NCBI GenBank assembly: GCA_037440885.1
Contig: JBBITI010000019.1
Span: forward strand, 1-56,306
Origin: JBBITI01 sp037440885
GTDB taxonomy: Bacteria > Chloroflexota > Dehalococcoidia > Dehalococcoidales > UBA2162
DNA: 56,306 nucleotides
Direction of reading: 5' to 3'
The notes below the pieces were generated by a model. The model was not told where the DNA came from. It saw nothing but the letters and a program-made list of their open reading frames with translations, and made no database searches. Positions 43,766-52,193 of the stretch are shown in pieces. The position numbers and the translations under genes are program-made. Within the stretch, counting starts at the first letter, position 1. Every line of letters starts with the position of its first letter.

Positions 43766-44095
43766 ATGACAAAAATAGGGATCATCCGCTGCCAGGAACA
43801 AAGTAATGACTGCGCTGGTTGGGGCTGCTTTCCCGCATTGCGTAATAAGACAGGAAGTTTTTCGAATTATGATGAGTTGGAACTGGTCGGTTTCGACACC
43901 TGTGGCGGATGTGGCCGGAATAAAGCTGATAAAATAGTGTCCCGGGCAAAACGAATGAAAGAAAAAGGGGCAGAAGTAATTCATCTGGGTGTTTGCCTGG
44001 TGCATGCCTGTCCTGCGAAAGAAATCTATCGCAAAGCAATTGAAGATAAAGGGAATATCCCTGTTATCGAAGGGACTCATCCCATTCATAAATAG
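43766..44095 (+). CDS. CGGC domain protein
   Basis: This 109-residue protein has the CGGC domain, named for the Cys-Gly-Gly-Cys in GFDTCGGCGRNKADKIV. Other conserved Cys are in IRCQEQSNDCAGWGCFPAL and HLGVCLVHACPAKEIY, six to eight in all, so metal or Fe-S binding is probable but unproven. I start it at the ATG at 43766 because AGAGGAG lies upstream and the typical MTKIGIIRC follows. It is divergent from the zinc-ribbon gene and is ended by a clear terminator. The domain is common in anaerobes. Function unknown. Confidence 0.85.
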   Translation: MTKIGIIRCQEQSNDCAGWGCFPALRNKTGSFSNYDELELVGFDTCGGCGRNKADKIVSRAKRMKEKGAEVIHLGVCLVHACPAKEIYRKAIEDKGNIPVIEGTHPIHK

Positions 44096-44097
44096 TA

Positions 44098-44128
44098 AAG
44101 TCGGGCACCCGGCCTGAGTGCCCGACTT
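44098..44128 (+). terminator. Terminator after the CGGC gene
   Basis: An 11-bp stem (AAGTCGGGCAC with GTGCCCGACTT) has a 9-base loop. It begins 2 bases after the stop codon and is followed by TTAATACC, a weak U-tract. It may also end the convergent UroD-like gene. Confidence 0.7.
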
Positions 44129-44156
44129 AATACCTATCCCAGTGATATCAACTTAA

Positions 44157-45428
44157 TCAGGAATATCTTCCGTAGCGCTTTGTTATGTCAATCATTGCTT
44201 TAACATTCTCTGGTTTCGCTTCATCAAGACACGTGGCGGTCATAATAAAACCGCCGTCTTTACCGCAAATATCGATTAGTTTCTTACAATAATTCTCGAC
44301 ATCGGTAACCGAACCAGCTTGTAGGATCGAACCGGGAACATCGATCATGAAGCAGAGATGGCCACCGAGAACAGCCTTCGCTTTTGCCGGGTCCGTCTGG
44401 GCGAAATGACACAACACTTTACCTCGAGGCAACTCGCGAATGAACTCCAGGCGCTGATCCCAGGTTCCCTCAAAGAAAGGACATGGCGTCCATCCAGCTT
44501 CGATGAGAGACAGGATCACCTTCTTTAGACCCGGCCAGTAGAATTTTTTAAATTGCGGAAGAGACATGAAACCATCAGATCCCCGATGCAAAGCCATAAA
44601 AACCCGATTCACCGCGCCCTTTGCGGGTGGCGGCATCTGCTTTATCATTTCAACAGTCTGGCGGCCGAGGGATTCACACAATTCCAGCAATTGATCCTGG
44701 TTGCGATACATGTCCAGCATCGCTCCCCGCATACCACGTAGATTGTCCGAAATCATGTCAAAAGGTGCTCCTCCCATCATGCGCGGTGTGTTGTAAGACG
44801 GAAAGCCGAGTTCAGCCAGTTCTTCTGTGAAATTAACATCGATGGTCTGCCACTTCGCCTGAAGTTTTGCTGCCTTTTGAAATCTCTGCAACATCGCAAC
44901 CATTTCCGGTCGTGTGAACTGAGCCAGGTAGAAAGCCATTCCAGTACCGCCGATCAATGAACGGAACGGTGATAGTGTAGCCAGCGGAGCGGCAGACTCC
45001 ATCACCCGGGGTAAATAGGTACGCAAAATATACCCTGAGGGGTCCCGCAGATAGGCGCCATATTCGTCGGCTCTCATTGGTTCGAGTTCAATCATCTGGT
45101 GGCTCTGGTTCTCCGGTAAACCGAAACCAGGCCACTTGATCTGTAACGGGCTAAGGAGTTCAAGGGCTTTTCCGGAAACGGTAGCAGTTTGCACCCAATA
45201 TGCATCCGGCTGAAGTTCCACAATCGTCCGGCGGTTCGCGGCTCGCCATTTTCGGGCATCATAATATACGGTAGAAAAAGGAAGTCCGCAGTATTTTGCG
45301 GCGAAATAGCCTACAAAAAGCTGCACCGGCACTCGATCCGGCACTTTCATCGCGATAGCGTCGCGAATTCGCTTATTACGCTCTGTATAGAGTTTTGCCG
45401 TATCTTTTACAACCGCTCTACTGGACAT
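44157..45428 (-). CDS. Uroporphyrinogen-decarboxylase-fold protein (UroD/MtaA-like family)
   Basis: This 423-residue protein has the UroD barrel, though longer than HemE (about 340). Parts typical of the family are DAIAMKVPDRVPVQLFVGYFAAKYCGL near the N-terminus, VALHRGSDGFMSLPQFKKFYWPGLKKVILSLIEAGWTPCPFFEGTWDQRL (the aspartate and His are spaced as in methyltransferases) and CHFAQTDPAKAKAVLGGHLCFMIDVPGSI near the end. Such proteins in anaerobes are corrinoid-dependent methyltransferases or act on other tetrapyrrole or thiol compounds; HemE function is unlikely. The ATG at 45428 has GGAGG 10 bases upstream. No corrinoid protein is next to it. Confidence 0.8.
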   Translation of the reverse strand: MSSRAVVKDTAKLYTERNKRIRDAIAMKVPDRVPVQLFVGYFAAKYCGLPFSTVYYDARKWRAANRRTIVELQPDAYWVQTATVSGKALELLSPLQIKWPGFGLPENQSHQMIELEPMRADEYGAYLRDPSGYILRTYLPRVMESAAPLATLSPFRSLIGGTGMAFYLAQFTRPEMVAMLQRFQKAAKLQAKWQTIDVNFTEELAELGFPSYNTPRMMGGAPFDMISDNLRGMRGAMLDMYRNQDQLLELCESLGRQTVEMIKQMPPPAKGAVNRVFMALHRGSDGFMSLPQFKKFYWPGLKKVILSLIEAGWTPCPFFEGTWDQRLEFIRELPRGKVLCHFAQTDPAKAKAVLGGHLCFMIDVPGSILQAGSVTDVENYCKKLIDICGKDGGFIMTATCLDEAKPENVKAMIDITKRYGRYS

Positions 45429-45537
45429 ATCACTCAATCCTCCCTTATACATTCACAATAAAACACGGTCACCGGGGAAAAGTATACACTCTCAACATAT
45501 TCTACAGCAATTTATCCAGATATTAAGTATACGACTA

Positions 45538-45567
45538 TTGACAATCTCCTATAAGGAATGATATCTT
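45538..45567 (+). promoter_or_regulatory. Candidate promoter of the first binding-protein gene
   Basis: TTGACA (45538-45543) and TATCTT (45562-45567) are 18 bases apart. It lies about 220 bases before the start codon, leaving a long 5' leader. Confidence 0.45.
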
Positions 45568-45704
45568 GAGTCACGGCTGCAACATGGGACAATGTTGTAT
45601 CAGTACAGAACCGGGACAAACCAGACTCGATATTTGGTCAGGATAAGAAAACGATATTCAGGTTATGATTTGTCCTTTTCTTCAATTCGCATTAAATGAA
45701 ATGC

Positions 45705-45712
45705 AGGAGGTG
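45705..45712 (+). promoter_or_regulatory. Orphan Shine-Dalgarno sequence in the leader of the first binding-protein gene
   Basis: AGGAGGTG, a near-perfect complement of the 16S rRNA tail, is followed by no ATG, GTG or TTG start with a useful frame (GTG-CGG-TAA overlaps it). The true start lies 73 bases later with its own GGAGGG site. It could be a standby ribosome site or a relic. Confidence 0.4.
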
Positions 45713-45784
45713 CGGTAATCATCGAAGAATAACAAGAATGTAAAAGTCTTGAAAAATTATAAAAATGATTGAGGAGGGAAAGCA

Positions 45785-47599
45785 TTGCAAAAGAAAGTCT
45801 TGTGCGTTTTATCCGGTATCTTGTTGTTAACGATGTTATCCGCAGTTGCCTGCAAACCGGGAGAAAGTGCGCCGACTACTACCAAACCACCGACACAGAC
45901 CACTGCTACTACCAAACCACCGACTGCTACTACTGCTCCATCAGAAAAACCGCAGTACGGCGGAACCCTGAATATCATTGCTACTACTAATATTGAAATC
46001 TTCGGCGCCGCAGTGTCCAATCGCGGTGCCAGTGACGTATTTCAACTGGAACAGATTACACATATAGACCGCACCATCGGTCCCGCCGGCAGCGGTAAAG
46101 TCGATTATACTTACGGCCCAACGGCAATGTCCGACGTGATCGGATTGCTTGCCGAAAGCTGGTCGACTCCGACGACGGACACATGGGTACTGGACATCCG
46201 CAAGGGAGTCCGCTTCGCTTTGAACCCCGATAATGCTGCCAGCAAACTGGTCAACGGACGTGAGATGACTGCGGAAGATGTGGCTTTCAGCATCGAATAT
46301 CTCAGGGACACGCCAACTTCATGGGTCAACATTGCGGAACCGACATTGATCAAAAACGCGACAGTGCAGAGAACAGGACCCTGGCAAATCACCGTTAAAA
46401 CTCCGGTTTCGCCCAATACTGCTTATCTGTGGATAATGGGCGGCGGCGGAAGCCAGTTTGTCTGGCCCAAAGAAATGCTTCAGAGATACGGAACCAGCAA
46501 CGAATGGCGGGACCAGGTAGGAACCGGGCCTTTCATTCTGAAAGACTGGGTGTCCGGCAGTGTAGCCAGCCTGGTAAAGAACCCCAACTACTGGATGACG
46601 AACCCGGTCGGACTGGGTAAGGGCGATAAACTGCCCTATCTCGATAAAGTCAAATACTTCATTATCCCCGATCTTTCGACACAGATTGCCGCGATGAGAT
46701 CGGGTAAAGCCGACTGGCCGGTAGGAACCATGACCTGGGATGACGGCCAGACTCTGCTCAGAACGAATCCCAATATGAAATTCATCAACGTAATCAGCGA
46801 TCCTCTCCAGGTCGGGATGCGCAGAGACAAGGCAGACAAACCTTACAAGGATATCAGGGTCCGCCATGCTCTCATGCTGGCTACAGACCAGCCTGGCATC
46901 CTCAAGACTTTATATAGCGGCCAGGGCGAAATACTCGACAGCCCGGCGAGAAAGTTATATCCCACCGTCTACACCCCACTTGAACAACTGCCAGAATCAA
47001 CACGCGAACTTTACGGATACAATCCAGAGAAAGCGAAAGCCCTCCTGACGGAGGCCGGATACCCCAACGGGTTCAAGGCACAAATGATAATCCAGAGTAC
47101 GACTTTAAACCAGGACATGGCTGAGATCATTAAAGCACAATGGGCAAAAGTGAACGTAGACGTGGAAATCCAACCCAGAGAACCCGGTGTTTTCATGTCT
47201 ATCTGGGCACCGCGCAACTTTGATGATTTGTTGCTCACTTCTTTCTGCGGCGGGAATGCTGCTTTGTTCGTTCGTTACAGCTTCGGTTATTTCCGCGGTC
47301 CCAACAGCTTTAATATCAGCAGGGTCAACGACCCGATAGGAACCGATCCAGTAGTGGAAGCCGCCTTCAAAGCCCAGGAAAAAGTGATCAACGTTGATTT
47401 CGCCGCCTGTGATAAATTGATGAAAGACCTGATACCCTACTTACTGCAAAATGCTTTTCTTATCCCGATGCCGGCGCCTAACGTCTACAGGATGTGGCAA
47501 CCGTGGTTAAAAAACTATTATGGTGAAGGAGCAACCAAGTACTGGATTCAGTATTGCTGGATCGACCAGGCTCTTAAGTCCAAGATGACCGGACAATAA
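45785..47599 (+). CDS. ABC transporter substrate-binding lipoprotein, family 5
   Basis: This 604-residue extracellular solute-binding protein of the peptide/nickel family has a lipoprotein signal (CVLSGILLLTMLSAVAC, Cys23). It is followed by a Thr/Pro-rich linker made of near-repeats (TTTKPPTQTT, ATTKPPTATT) and the mature domain from YGGTLNIIATTNIE. Family parts are LAESWSTPTTDTWVLDIRKGVRFA, MTAEDVAFSIEYLRD, KADKPYKDIRVRHALMLATDQ and EKAKALLTEAGYPNGFKAQMI. A TTG start is used, with GGAGGG upstream. It has its own terminator and no permease or ATPase next to it. Length is greater than that of E. coli DppA (about 535). The ligand is unknown. Confidence 0.9.
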   Translation: MQKKVLCVLSGILLLTMLSAVACKPGESAPTTTKPPTQTTATTKPPTATTAPSEKPQYGGTLNIIATTNIEIFGAAVSNRGASDVFQLEQITHIDRTIGPAGSGKVDYTYGPTAMSDVIGLLAESWSTPTTDTWVLDIRKGVRFALNPDNAASKLVNGREMTAEDVAFSIEYLRDTPTSWVNIAEPTLIKNATVQRTGPWQITVKTPVSPNTAYLWIMGGGGSQFVWPKEMLQRYGTSNEWRDQVGTGPFILKDWVSGSVASLVKNPNYWMTNPVGLGKGDKLPYLDKVKYFIIPDLSTQIAAMRSGKADWPVGTMTWDDGQTLLRTNPNMKFINVISDPLQVGMRRDKADKPYKDIRVRHALMLATDQPGILKTLYSGQGEILDSPARKLYPTVYTPLEQLPESTRELYGYNPEKAKALLTEAGYPNGFKAQMIIQSTTLNQDMAEIIKAQWAKVNVDVEIQPREPGVFMSIWAPRNFDDLLLTSFCGGNAALFVRYSFGYFRGPNSFNISRVNDPIGTDPVVEAAFKAQEKVINVDFAACDKLMKDLIPYLLQNAFLIPMPAPNVYRMWQPWLKNYYGEGATKYWIQYCWIDQALKSKMTGQ

Positions 47600-47923
47600 C
47601 CGGTATCGTCCAGTCAAAAAAGAACGGGGGCACACTCGCAGCCCCCGTTCTTTTTTTAAATTATCCCTGATAAAAACGGAAGGTGTCTTGAACTTCCCGC
47701 CCGGTATCCATTAACTTGAACCAAGACAGCATGTGACTTTTATCTACATATCTGCTAGACTAAGGAAACCATGGCAAATATATACGATTGTGATAGATTA
47801 CCAGAGTTTAATTATGCAGGCAACTATTTTCACTAATCACACCTGATCTTAATTCCATGCGGTGAAGGTGTTTCTTTCATAACACGGCATTCCTTACCAA
47901 GAGCGGGATATTTCTCCCGATAG
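47600..47923. other. Gap with terminator and unresolved coding-like scrap
   Basis: This holds the terminator at 47616-47656. On the minus strand a frame of 35 codons (47833-47940) reads coding-like (YREKYPALGKECRVMKE), but it has no credible start and is bounded by stops. No other gene is seen. Confidence 0.35.
47616..47656 (+). terminator. Rho-independent terminator after the first binding-protein gene
   Basis: A 16-bp stem (AAAAAAGAACGGGGGC with GCCCCCGTTCTTTTTT) with a 9-base loop ends in a T-run, 17 bases after the stop codon. Confidence 0.88.
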
Positions 47924-48109
47924 GTCGGCCGGAACCGAATTTATTCGACTTCCCGGCCAGATGGCGGTGCCGGTACGGTTATCGAGGGACAACGGTTCAG
48001 CGACCTCGAAGACATTGTAGAAATCATTGTTAACCGGCACGAAGACAACCTAGTCTACATTTCTTTTACAAGGGGTGATCAGGGGCTGAAAGCCTCAGTA
48101 ACATTTTGA
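47924..48109 (+). pseudogene. Remnant of a PDZ-domain protein C-terminus (HtrA-like)
   Basis: An open stretch of 61 codons without a start codon or N-terminal domain reads VIEGQRFSDLEDIVEIIVNR, then NLVYISFTRGDQGLKASVTF and stop. This is the pattern of the last strands of a PDZ domain (GxxF-SL-DL followed by VxLxFxRxG), as in trypsin-like HtrA/DegP proteases. No catalytic triad or earlier PDZ part is left upstream. The stop codon overlaps the TTG start of the MATE gene. It was recognised by pattern, not by search. Confidence 0.45.
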
Positions 48110-49521
48110 GTAATACTGAACTACCCAATAGAAACCCGGAACGGTTGGGCACCGATCCCATCGGCAGACTACTGTTCCGCTTAAGCTTTCCAAGTATCAT
48201 CTCAATGGTCGTGGTATCGCTTTACAACCTGGTAGATACCTTCTGGGTTGCCCGGTTGGGACACGAAGCGATTGCAGCCGTGACCGTGGCGATGCCTTTT
48301 TTTGTATTGTGTATTGCTGTAGGGGCGGGGACCGGGGTTGGCATCAATGCACTGGCTTCCCGAAAATTCGGCGAACGTGACACGGCAACGGCTAACCGGG
48401 TGGCCGGCCAGACTTATTCTTTATCACTGTGTATAGGCATTATATTTCTGCTGATAACGAACCTGTTTCCTCAGCAAATATTAAAACTTTCCGGGGCAAC
48501 CCCCGACGTGATGGTTTTGGCGGAAACCTACCTGCGTACCCTGGGCTGGGGAATGCCATTCTTCTTTTTCAGTATCGCCGGACGGAATGTTTTTCAAGCG
48601 TCAGGCGATGCCGTACGTCCCATGGTCTTCACAATTATTTCCCAGGTGATTAATATCATCCTCGACCCGGTATTGATATTCGGTTGGGGATTCTTCCCGG
48701 AGATGGGGATTGCCGGAGCGGCGACGGCGACAGTAATCGCGACCGTGGTAAGTTCATTGTTAGTCAATTACTGGGTTACATCAAAAACCTCAGCGTATAA
48801 ATTGTCAAGGCGTGATTTCGTGCCCCATTTACCGACTATCAGGGCCATCTACCGGGTTGGATTCCCATCAATGCTGATGGAATCTACCGAGAGTATCGTC
48901 TTTGCAATGTTCAATAACGTCGTTGCCGTTTTCGGCTCCGTCGCATTAGCAGCCGTAGGCATAGCCAGCCGCATTGCCGATCTAGCTTTCATGGTAATCA
49001 TCGGTACAGCCCATGGGTTATTACCGATAGTTGGTTACAGCTTCGGTGCCAGATTATGGTCACGTTTATGGGGTGCCCTTCGCAATGCTTCACTGGCCAT
49101 GGTAGTAATCTTGTCCGTCAATACCATAGCCCTGGTGATATTCACCCCGCAACTCCTAGCTTTATTCACCAAAGACAAAGAGTTGATCGCGATTGCGGTA
49201 CCCGGAATGCGTATATTCCTTTCTACGCTAGTTCTGGTCGGACCTACTATTATGTTCATCACCACGTTCCAGGGACTCGCCAAGGGAAAAGATGCGATGT
49301 TCCTTTCGCTCATCAGGCAGTTCGTTTTTTTCGTACCCGCTCTTTTCGGACTGACCCATATAATGGGAATCACCGGAATGTGGTTGTCAATGCCGATCTC
49401 TGATATCGCCGGAGCGACGGTTGCAGGTCTGTGGCTACTGCGCGAGTACCACCGGCAAAAGAAAGACCCGGCATGGGGTTTAACCAATACCGGGTCAATA
49501 AAAGACCATACAAAAAATTAA
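48106..49521 (+). CDS. MATE family efflux transporter
   Basis: This 471-residue protein has 12 transmembrane helices and the typical MATE N-terminus LGTDPIGRLLFRLSFPSIISMVVVSLYNLVDTFWVARLGHEAIAAVT. The internal repeat is seen at IRAIYRVGFPSMLMESTESIVFAMFNNVVAVFGSVALAAVGIASRIA. MATE proteins export cationic drugs, dyes or metabolites with Na+ or H+. The TTG at 48106 is the only plausible start near the N-terminus and overlaps the stop of the PDZ remnant; the ribosome site is poor, so expression may be low. Its stop overlaps the VOC gene's stop by 4 bases. Confidence 0.92.
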   Translation: MSNTELPNRNPERLGTDPIGRLLFRLSFPSIISMVVVSLYNLVDTFWVARLGHEAIAAVTVAMPFFVLCIAVGAGTGVGINALASRKFGERDTATANRVAGQTYSLSLCIGIIFLLITNLFPQQILKLSGATPDVMVLAETYLRTLGWGMPFFFFSIAGRNVFQASGDAVRPMVFTIISQVINIILDPVLIFGWGFFPEMGIAGAATATVIATVVSSLLVNYWVTSKTSAYKLSRRDFVPHLPTIRAIYRVGFPSMLMESTESIVFAMFNNVVAVFGSVALAAVGIASRIADLAFMVIIGTAHGLLPIVGYSFGARLWSRLWGALRNASLAMVVILSVNTIALVIFTPQLLALFTKDKELIAIAVPGMRIFLSTLVLVGPTIMFITTFQGLAKGKDAMFLSLIRQFVFFVPALFGLTHIMGITGMWLSMPISDIAGATVAGLWLLREYHRQKKDPAWGLTNTGSIKDHTKN

Positions 49522-49976
49522 CGGGGCGGCCGGTCCCGTTTCTGGAAGAGTTCGATCACTAAACCGCCGACTTTCCGTGCATCCATATAGGCGTACTCAC
49601 CTTTGGCATAGTACATGGCCGGGATACCTTTCGCTTTCAATTCTTCAACCTCTTTAGCAAGGTCAGCGACCTGAAAAGCCACGTGATTAGCGCCTTCACC
49701 GTGCTTATCCATCCATGTCTCGTTGTAATTTCCGCCCGCTACCGGTTCGGTCAGTTCCAGCATCAAAGGTCCCAGAGACAGCATTTTAATTTTAATTTGC
49801 CACGGCGGGGCATTCTTTTCACCATATGTTTCAAAATCCTTAAAACGTTTGCTATCCAGGACATGTCCGGGAGAGTCATCGGTTGTGCCACCCAGGGATT
49901 TGTAGTATTTGACAGCTTCATCCATGTTTTTTACTGAAAGACCGACGTGCCACAAGGTCCAATTTTCCATGCCCAT
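49518..49976 (-). CDS. VOC (glyoxalase/dioxygenase-like) family protein
   Basis: This 152-residue protein has a single vicinal-oxygen-chelate fold: WTLWHVGLSVKNMDEAVKYYKSLGG at the start, and HGEGANHVAFQVADLAKEVEELKAKG near the end, with the metal His and Glu at the expected places (LVIELFQK). Family members include glyoxalase I and methylmalonyl-CoA epimerase. The ATG at 49976 has AAGGAGG 8 bases upstream; a more distant start 39 bases earlier is unlikely. It converges with the MATE gene and is followed upstream by the aldo/keto reductase gene (42 bases), so these may be co-transcribed. Confidence 0.85.
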   Translation of the reverse strand: MGMENWTLWHVGLSVKNMDEAVKYYKSLGGTTDDSPGHVLDSKRFKDFETYGEKNAPPWQIKIKMLSLGPLMLELTEPVAGGNYNETWMDKHGEGANHVAFQVADLAKEVEELKAKGIPAMYYAKGEYAYMDARKVGGLVIELFQKRDRPPR

Positions 49977-50018
49977 ATTCGTATCCCTCCTTAATAATTC
50001 TATTTCCGGCATCACAAT

Positions 50019-51161
50019 TTAACTTAAAGCTGTATGCACTTTCTTCAGCCACTCAATCACCGCAACTGTCTGCGGGCATGCCTTTTCGCAGTTGCCGCAT
50101 TCCACGCATTGATCTGCCCGGCGCTCCGGTTTTATCCCGAAAGGACTGGCATAACGCATTTTACCAATATTTACGTCTCCGTACATAATCACTTCATTGT
50201 ACAGGCGAAAAATTTCCGGGATTACTACATTGTTCGGACAGGGCTGGCAGTAACCACAACCGGTACACGGTATCGGACTCAATCCCTGATATGCTTTCCT
50301 GACCCCGGCAATGAATTCGAGGTCGCTCCCATCAAGAATACCCGGGCTGGAACGGTCCGCCGCCACCAAATTCTCTTCGACTTGCTGCATGTTACTCATA
50401 CCGCTAAGAGCGACTGAAGTTTCCGGCTGATTCCAGACCCACTGCAAGGCCCATTCGGCACGACTCCAGTTTCGCTTCGTTTTTTGCCATTCTTCAGCTA
50501 TTATTTTCGGTGGTTCTTTTGCCAACAATCCACCGCGAATTGGTTCCATTACAACAACCGCGAGGTTTTTTGACGCTGCATACTCGACACCTTTACGCCC
50601 CGCCTGGATTTCAATATCCATAAAGTTATACTGTACCTGGCAGAATGTCCAGTTATCGTAATAATCAATAATTTCTTTGAGCACGGGAAATTTATCATGA
50701 AAAGAGAAACCAAGGTATCCGATCCGTCCGGCTGCCAACATCTTTTCTGCCCATGGCAACACGTCAAGGTCGCGAATTCTAGGCCAGGTTTCCGCATTCA
50801 AACCATGCAGCAGATAAAAATCGATCTTTTCTGTCTGCAACTTAGCAAGTTGTTCGTTGAAAATACGATCGAAGTCAGCCGCAGAAGCAACGGAATTCGG
50901 TGGCATTTTTGTTGCTATCCGGACCTTCGACCGATAATCATTCTGCAACGCCTTACCGACCAATTGTTCGCTATTCCCCATATGATAGAGATAAGCAGAA
51001 TCAAGATAATTCACCCCGCCATCGATAGCCCGGCGGATCATACGGATCGCTTCCGCTTCATTGATATTTGCCGGATTATTATCTATACTTGGCAACCTCA
51101 TCGCACCAAATCCCAGTGCGGACACCTTCCAGTCCAGTTTGCCAAATCTACGGTATTGCAT
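50019..51161 (-). CDS. Aldo/keto reductase with C-terminal 4Fe-4S ferredoxin domain
   Basis: This 380-residue protein has the aldo/keto-reductase barrel (RRFGKLDWKVSALGFGAMRLPS at the start). The catalytic tetrad is visible in NYLDSAYLYHMG (Asp, Tyr), RIATKMP (Lys) and FYLLHGL (His). Its C-terminus carries two Cys clusters, CTGCGYCQPCP and CVECGNCEKACPQT, which hold [4Fe-4S] centres. Such fused proteins are common in anaerobes, with ferredoxin rather than NADPH as a possible partner. GAGGATGG precedes the ATG. It lies upstream of the VOC gene on the same strand. Confidence 0.92.
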   Translation of the reverse strand: MQYRRFGKLDWKVSALGFGAMRLPSIDNNPANINEAEAIRMIRRAIDGGVNYLDSAYLYHMGNSEQLVGKALQNDYRSKVRIATKMPPNSVASAADFDRIFNEQLAKLQTEKIDFYLLHGLNAETWPRIRDLDVLPWAEKMLAAGRIGYLGFSFHDKFPVLKEIIDYYDNWTFCQVQYNFMDIEIQAGRKGVEYAASKNLAVVVMEPIRGGLLAKEPPKIIAEEWQKTKRNWSRAEWALQWVWNQPETSVALSGMSNMQQVEENLVAADRSSPGILDGSDLEFIAGVRKAYQGLSPIPCTGCGYCQPCPNNVVIPEIFRLYNEVIMYGDVNIGKMRYASPFGIKPERRADQCVECGNCEKACPQTVAVIEWLKKVHTALS

Positions 51162-51308
51162 TAGCCGCCATCCTCTCTAATAAGTCATATTAGATATAAT
51201 GTATTCACATTACATTCTAAGCCTAATGCGGATCACGACGCAAACCAACAGCCGGGTTTCTGCTTTGTCTGATAATAATTGAAGCTATTTCCGCAAAAAG
51301 ACCGGTTC

Positions 51309-52082
51309 TCACTTTACTACAATCAGCTCTTTGCGCGCACGAACGATATACTCAGCGACCTGCATAAAACCGGCGTCGATCGCCAGTTCACTGTGATATG
51401 AAGCCTGGTCTGTCATGATAGCCTGTTGTTCTGACGAAAGCTGTGGATTAAGTATCCGAACACTATTAGAGAAGTATTGAAACAATGAGATATCCGTCGG
51501 CGAGTCGCCAAAAACCATCACTTCATTAGAATTCAGAGATGGTATGGCGACCTGGTCAAGCATCCTCTGCAATGTGCCGCCTTTACTGATGGTTTCCGCC
51601 ATAATATGAACCATGTAACCTGAGTCCAAGATCTGAACACCGGGCGCAACCAATCTCAATTCCGCCACCGACAACCCACCCGTATCGATAGTGACATCAA
51701 CTGTACGGTAGATATTGTCTTCCCGCTCGCTGATTTTAGCGGGAAAAACGGTTTTTAACTTTGCTACAGCCTCGAACGCCGGCTGCCTGGAATATCCGAG
51801 ATTGATCGTTTCTTTCCCAATTGCAAGCTGAGCCACTCCACCATTCTCAGCAATCAACGGACCATCAGTGCCCAGTAATCTTGTTACTTTTTGCAATCTG
51901 GGCAAGGTACGTCCGGATACCAGGCCGATGATCAATCCGTACTTCTTGAGCCGGTCAAACATGTTTACGATGTCAGAGCAGAAATGTTCACCGTCAGCCG
52001 TCAGTGTGCCATCAACATCAGTCATGATAAGACGCAATGAACGGCAAACGCTGACAGGTATTTCAGTAAAGGGGCGGGTCAT
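51309..52082 (-). CDS. HAD superfamily phosphatase (archaeal-type phosphoglycolate phosphatase-like)
   Basis: This protein is of the Cof/SPP type. The nucleophile motif is LIMTDVDGTLTADGEHF, the second SGR motif is IIGLVSGRTLPR, the Lys motif is ETISKGGTLQRM and the acidic motif is EVMVFGDSPTDISLF. The order fits the C2B-cap group that includes archaeal phosphoglycolate phosphatases and sucrose-phosphate phosphatases. The start is uncertain: ATG at 52082 gives 257 residues (MTRPFTEIPVS), while ATG at 52094 or a TTG at 52130 are alternatives; none has a good ribosome site. It is divergent from the next gene. The substrate is not decided. Confidence 0.85.
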   Translation of the reverse strand: MTRPFTEIPVSVCRSLRLIMTDVDGTLTADGEHFCSDIVNMFDRLKKYGLIIGLVSGRTLPRLQKVTRLLGTDGPLIAENGGVAQLAIGKETINLGYSRQPAFEAVAKLKTVFPAKISEREDNIYRTVDVTIDTGGLSVAELRLVAPGVQILDSGYMVHIMAETISKGGTLQRMLDQVAIPSLNSNEVMVFGDSPTDISLFQYFSNSVRILNPQLSSEQQAIMTDQASYHSELAIDAGFMQVAEYIVRARKELIVVK

Positions 52083-52193
52083 AGAAAACAGCATATCGCA
52101 GCCAGACGACGTAACGCAACACAGCGGCAATTTTGACTCAACCGTTGATCACAAACTACAATGTCCTTACCAAGTCTGAAAAAGGGAAAAAAG

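Larger units (their letters stand above)
45429..45784. other. Divergent intergenic region before the first binding-protein gene
   Basis: The 356 bases between the UroD-like and binding-protein genes contain a candidate rightward promoter and a stray strong Shine-Dalgarno sequence 73 bases before the start codon (AGGAGGTG at 45705-45712). No further gene is seen. Confidence 0.5.

Noticed and set aside
47833..47940. Minus-strand frame with coding-like sequence in the gap before the PDZ remnant.
   Set aside because: Only 35 codons lie between stops, without a ribosome site or recognised family, and it overlaps the better-supported remnant on the other strand.
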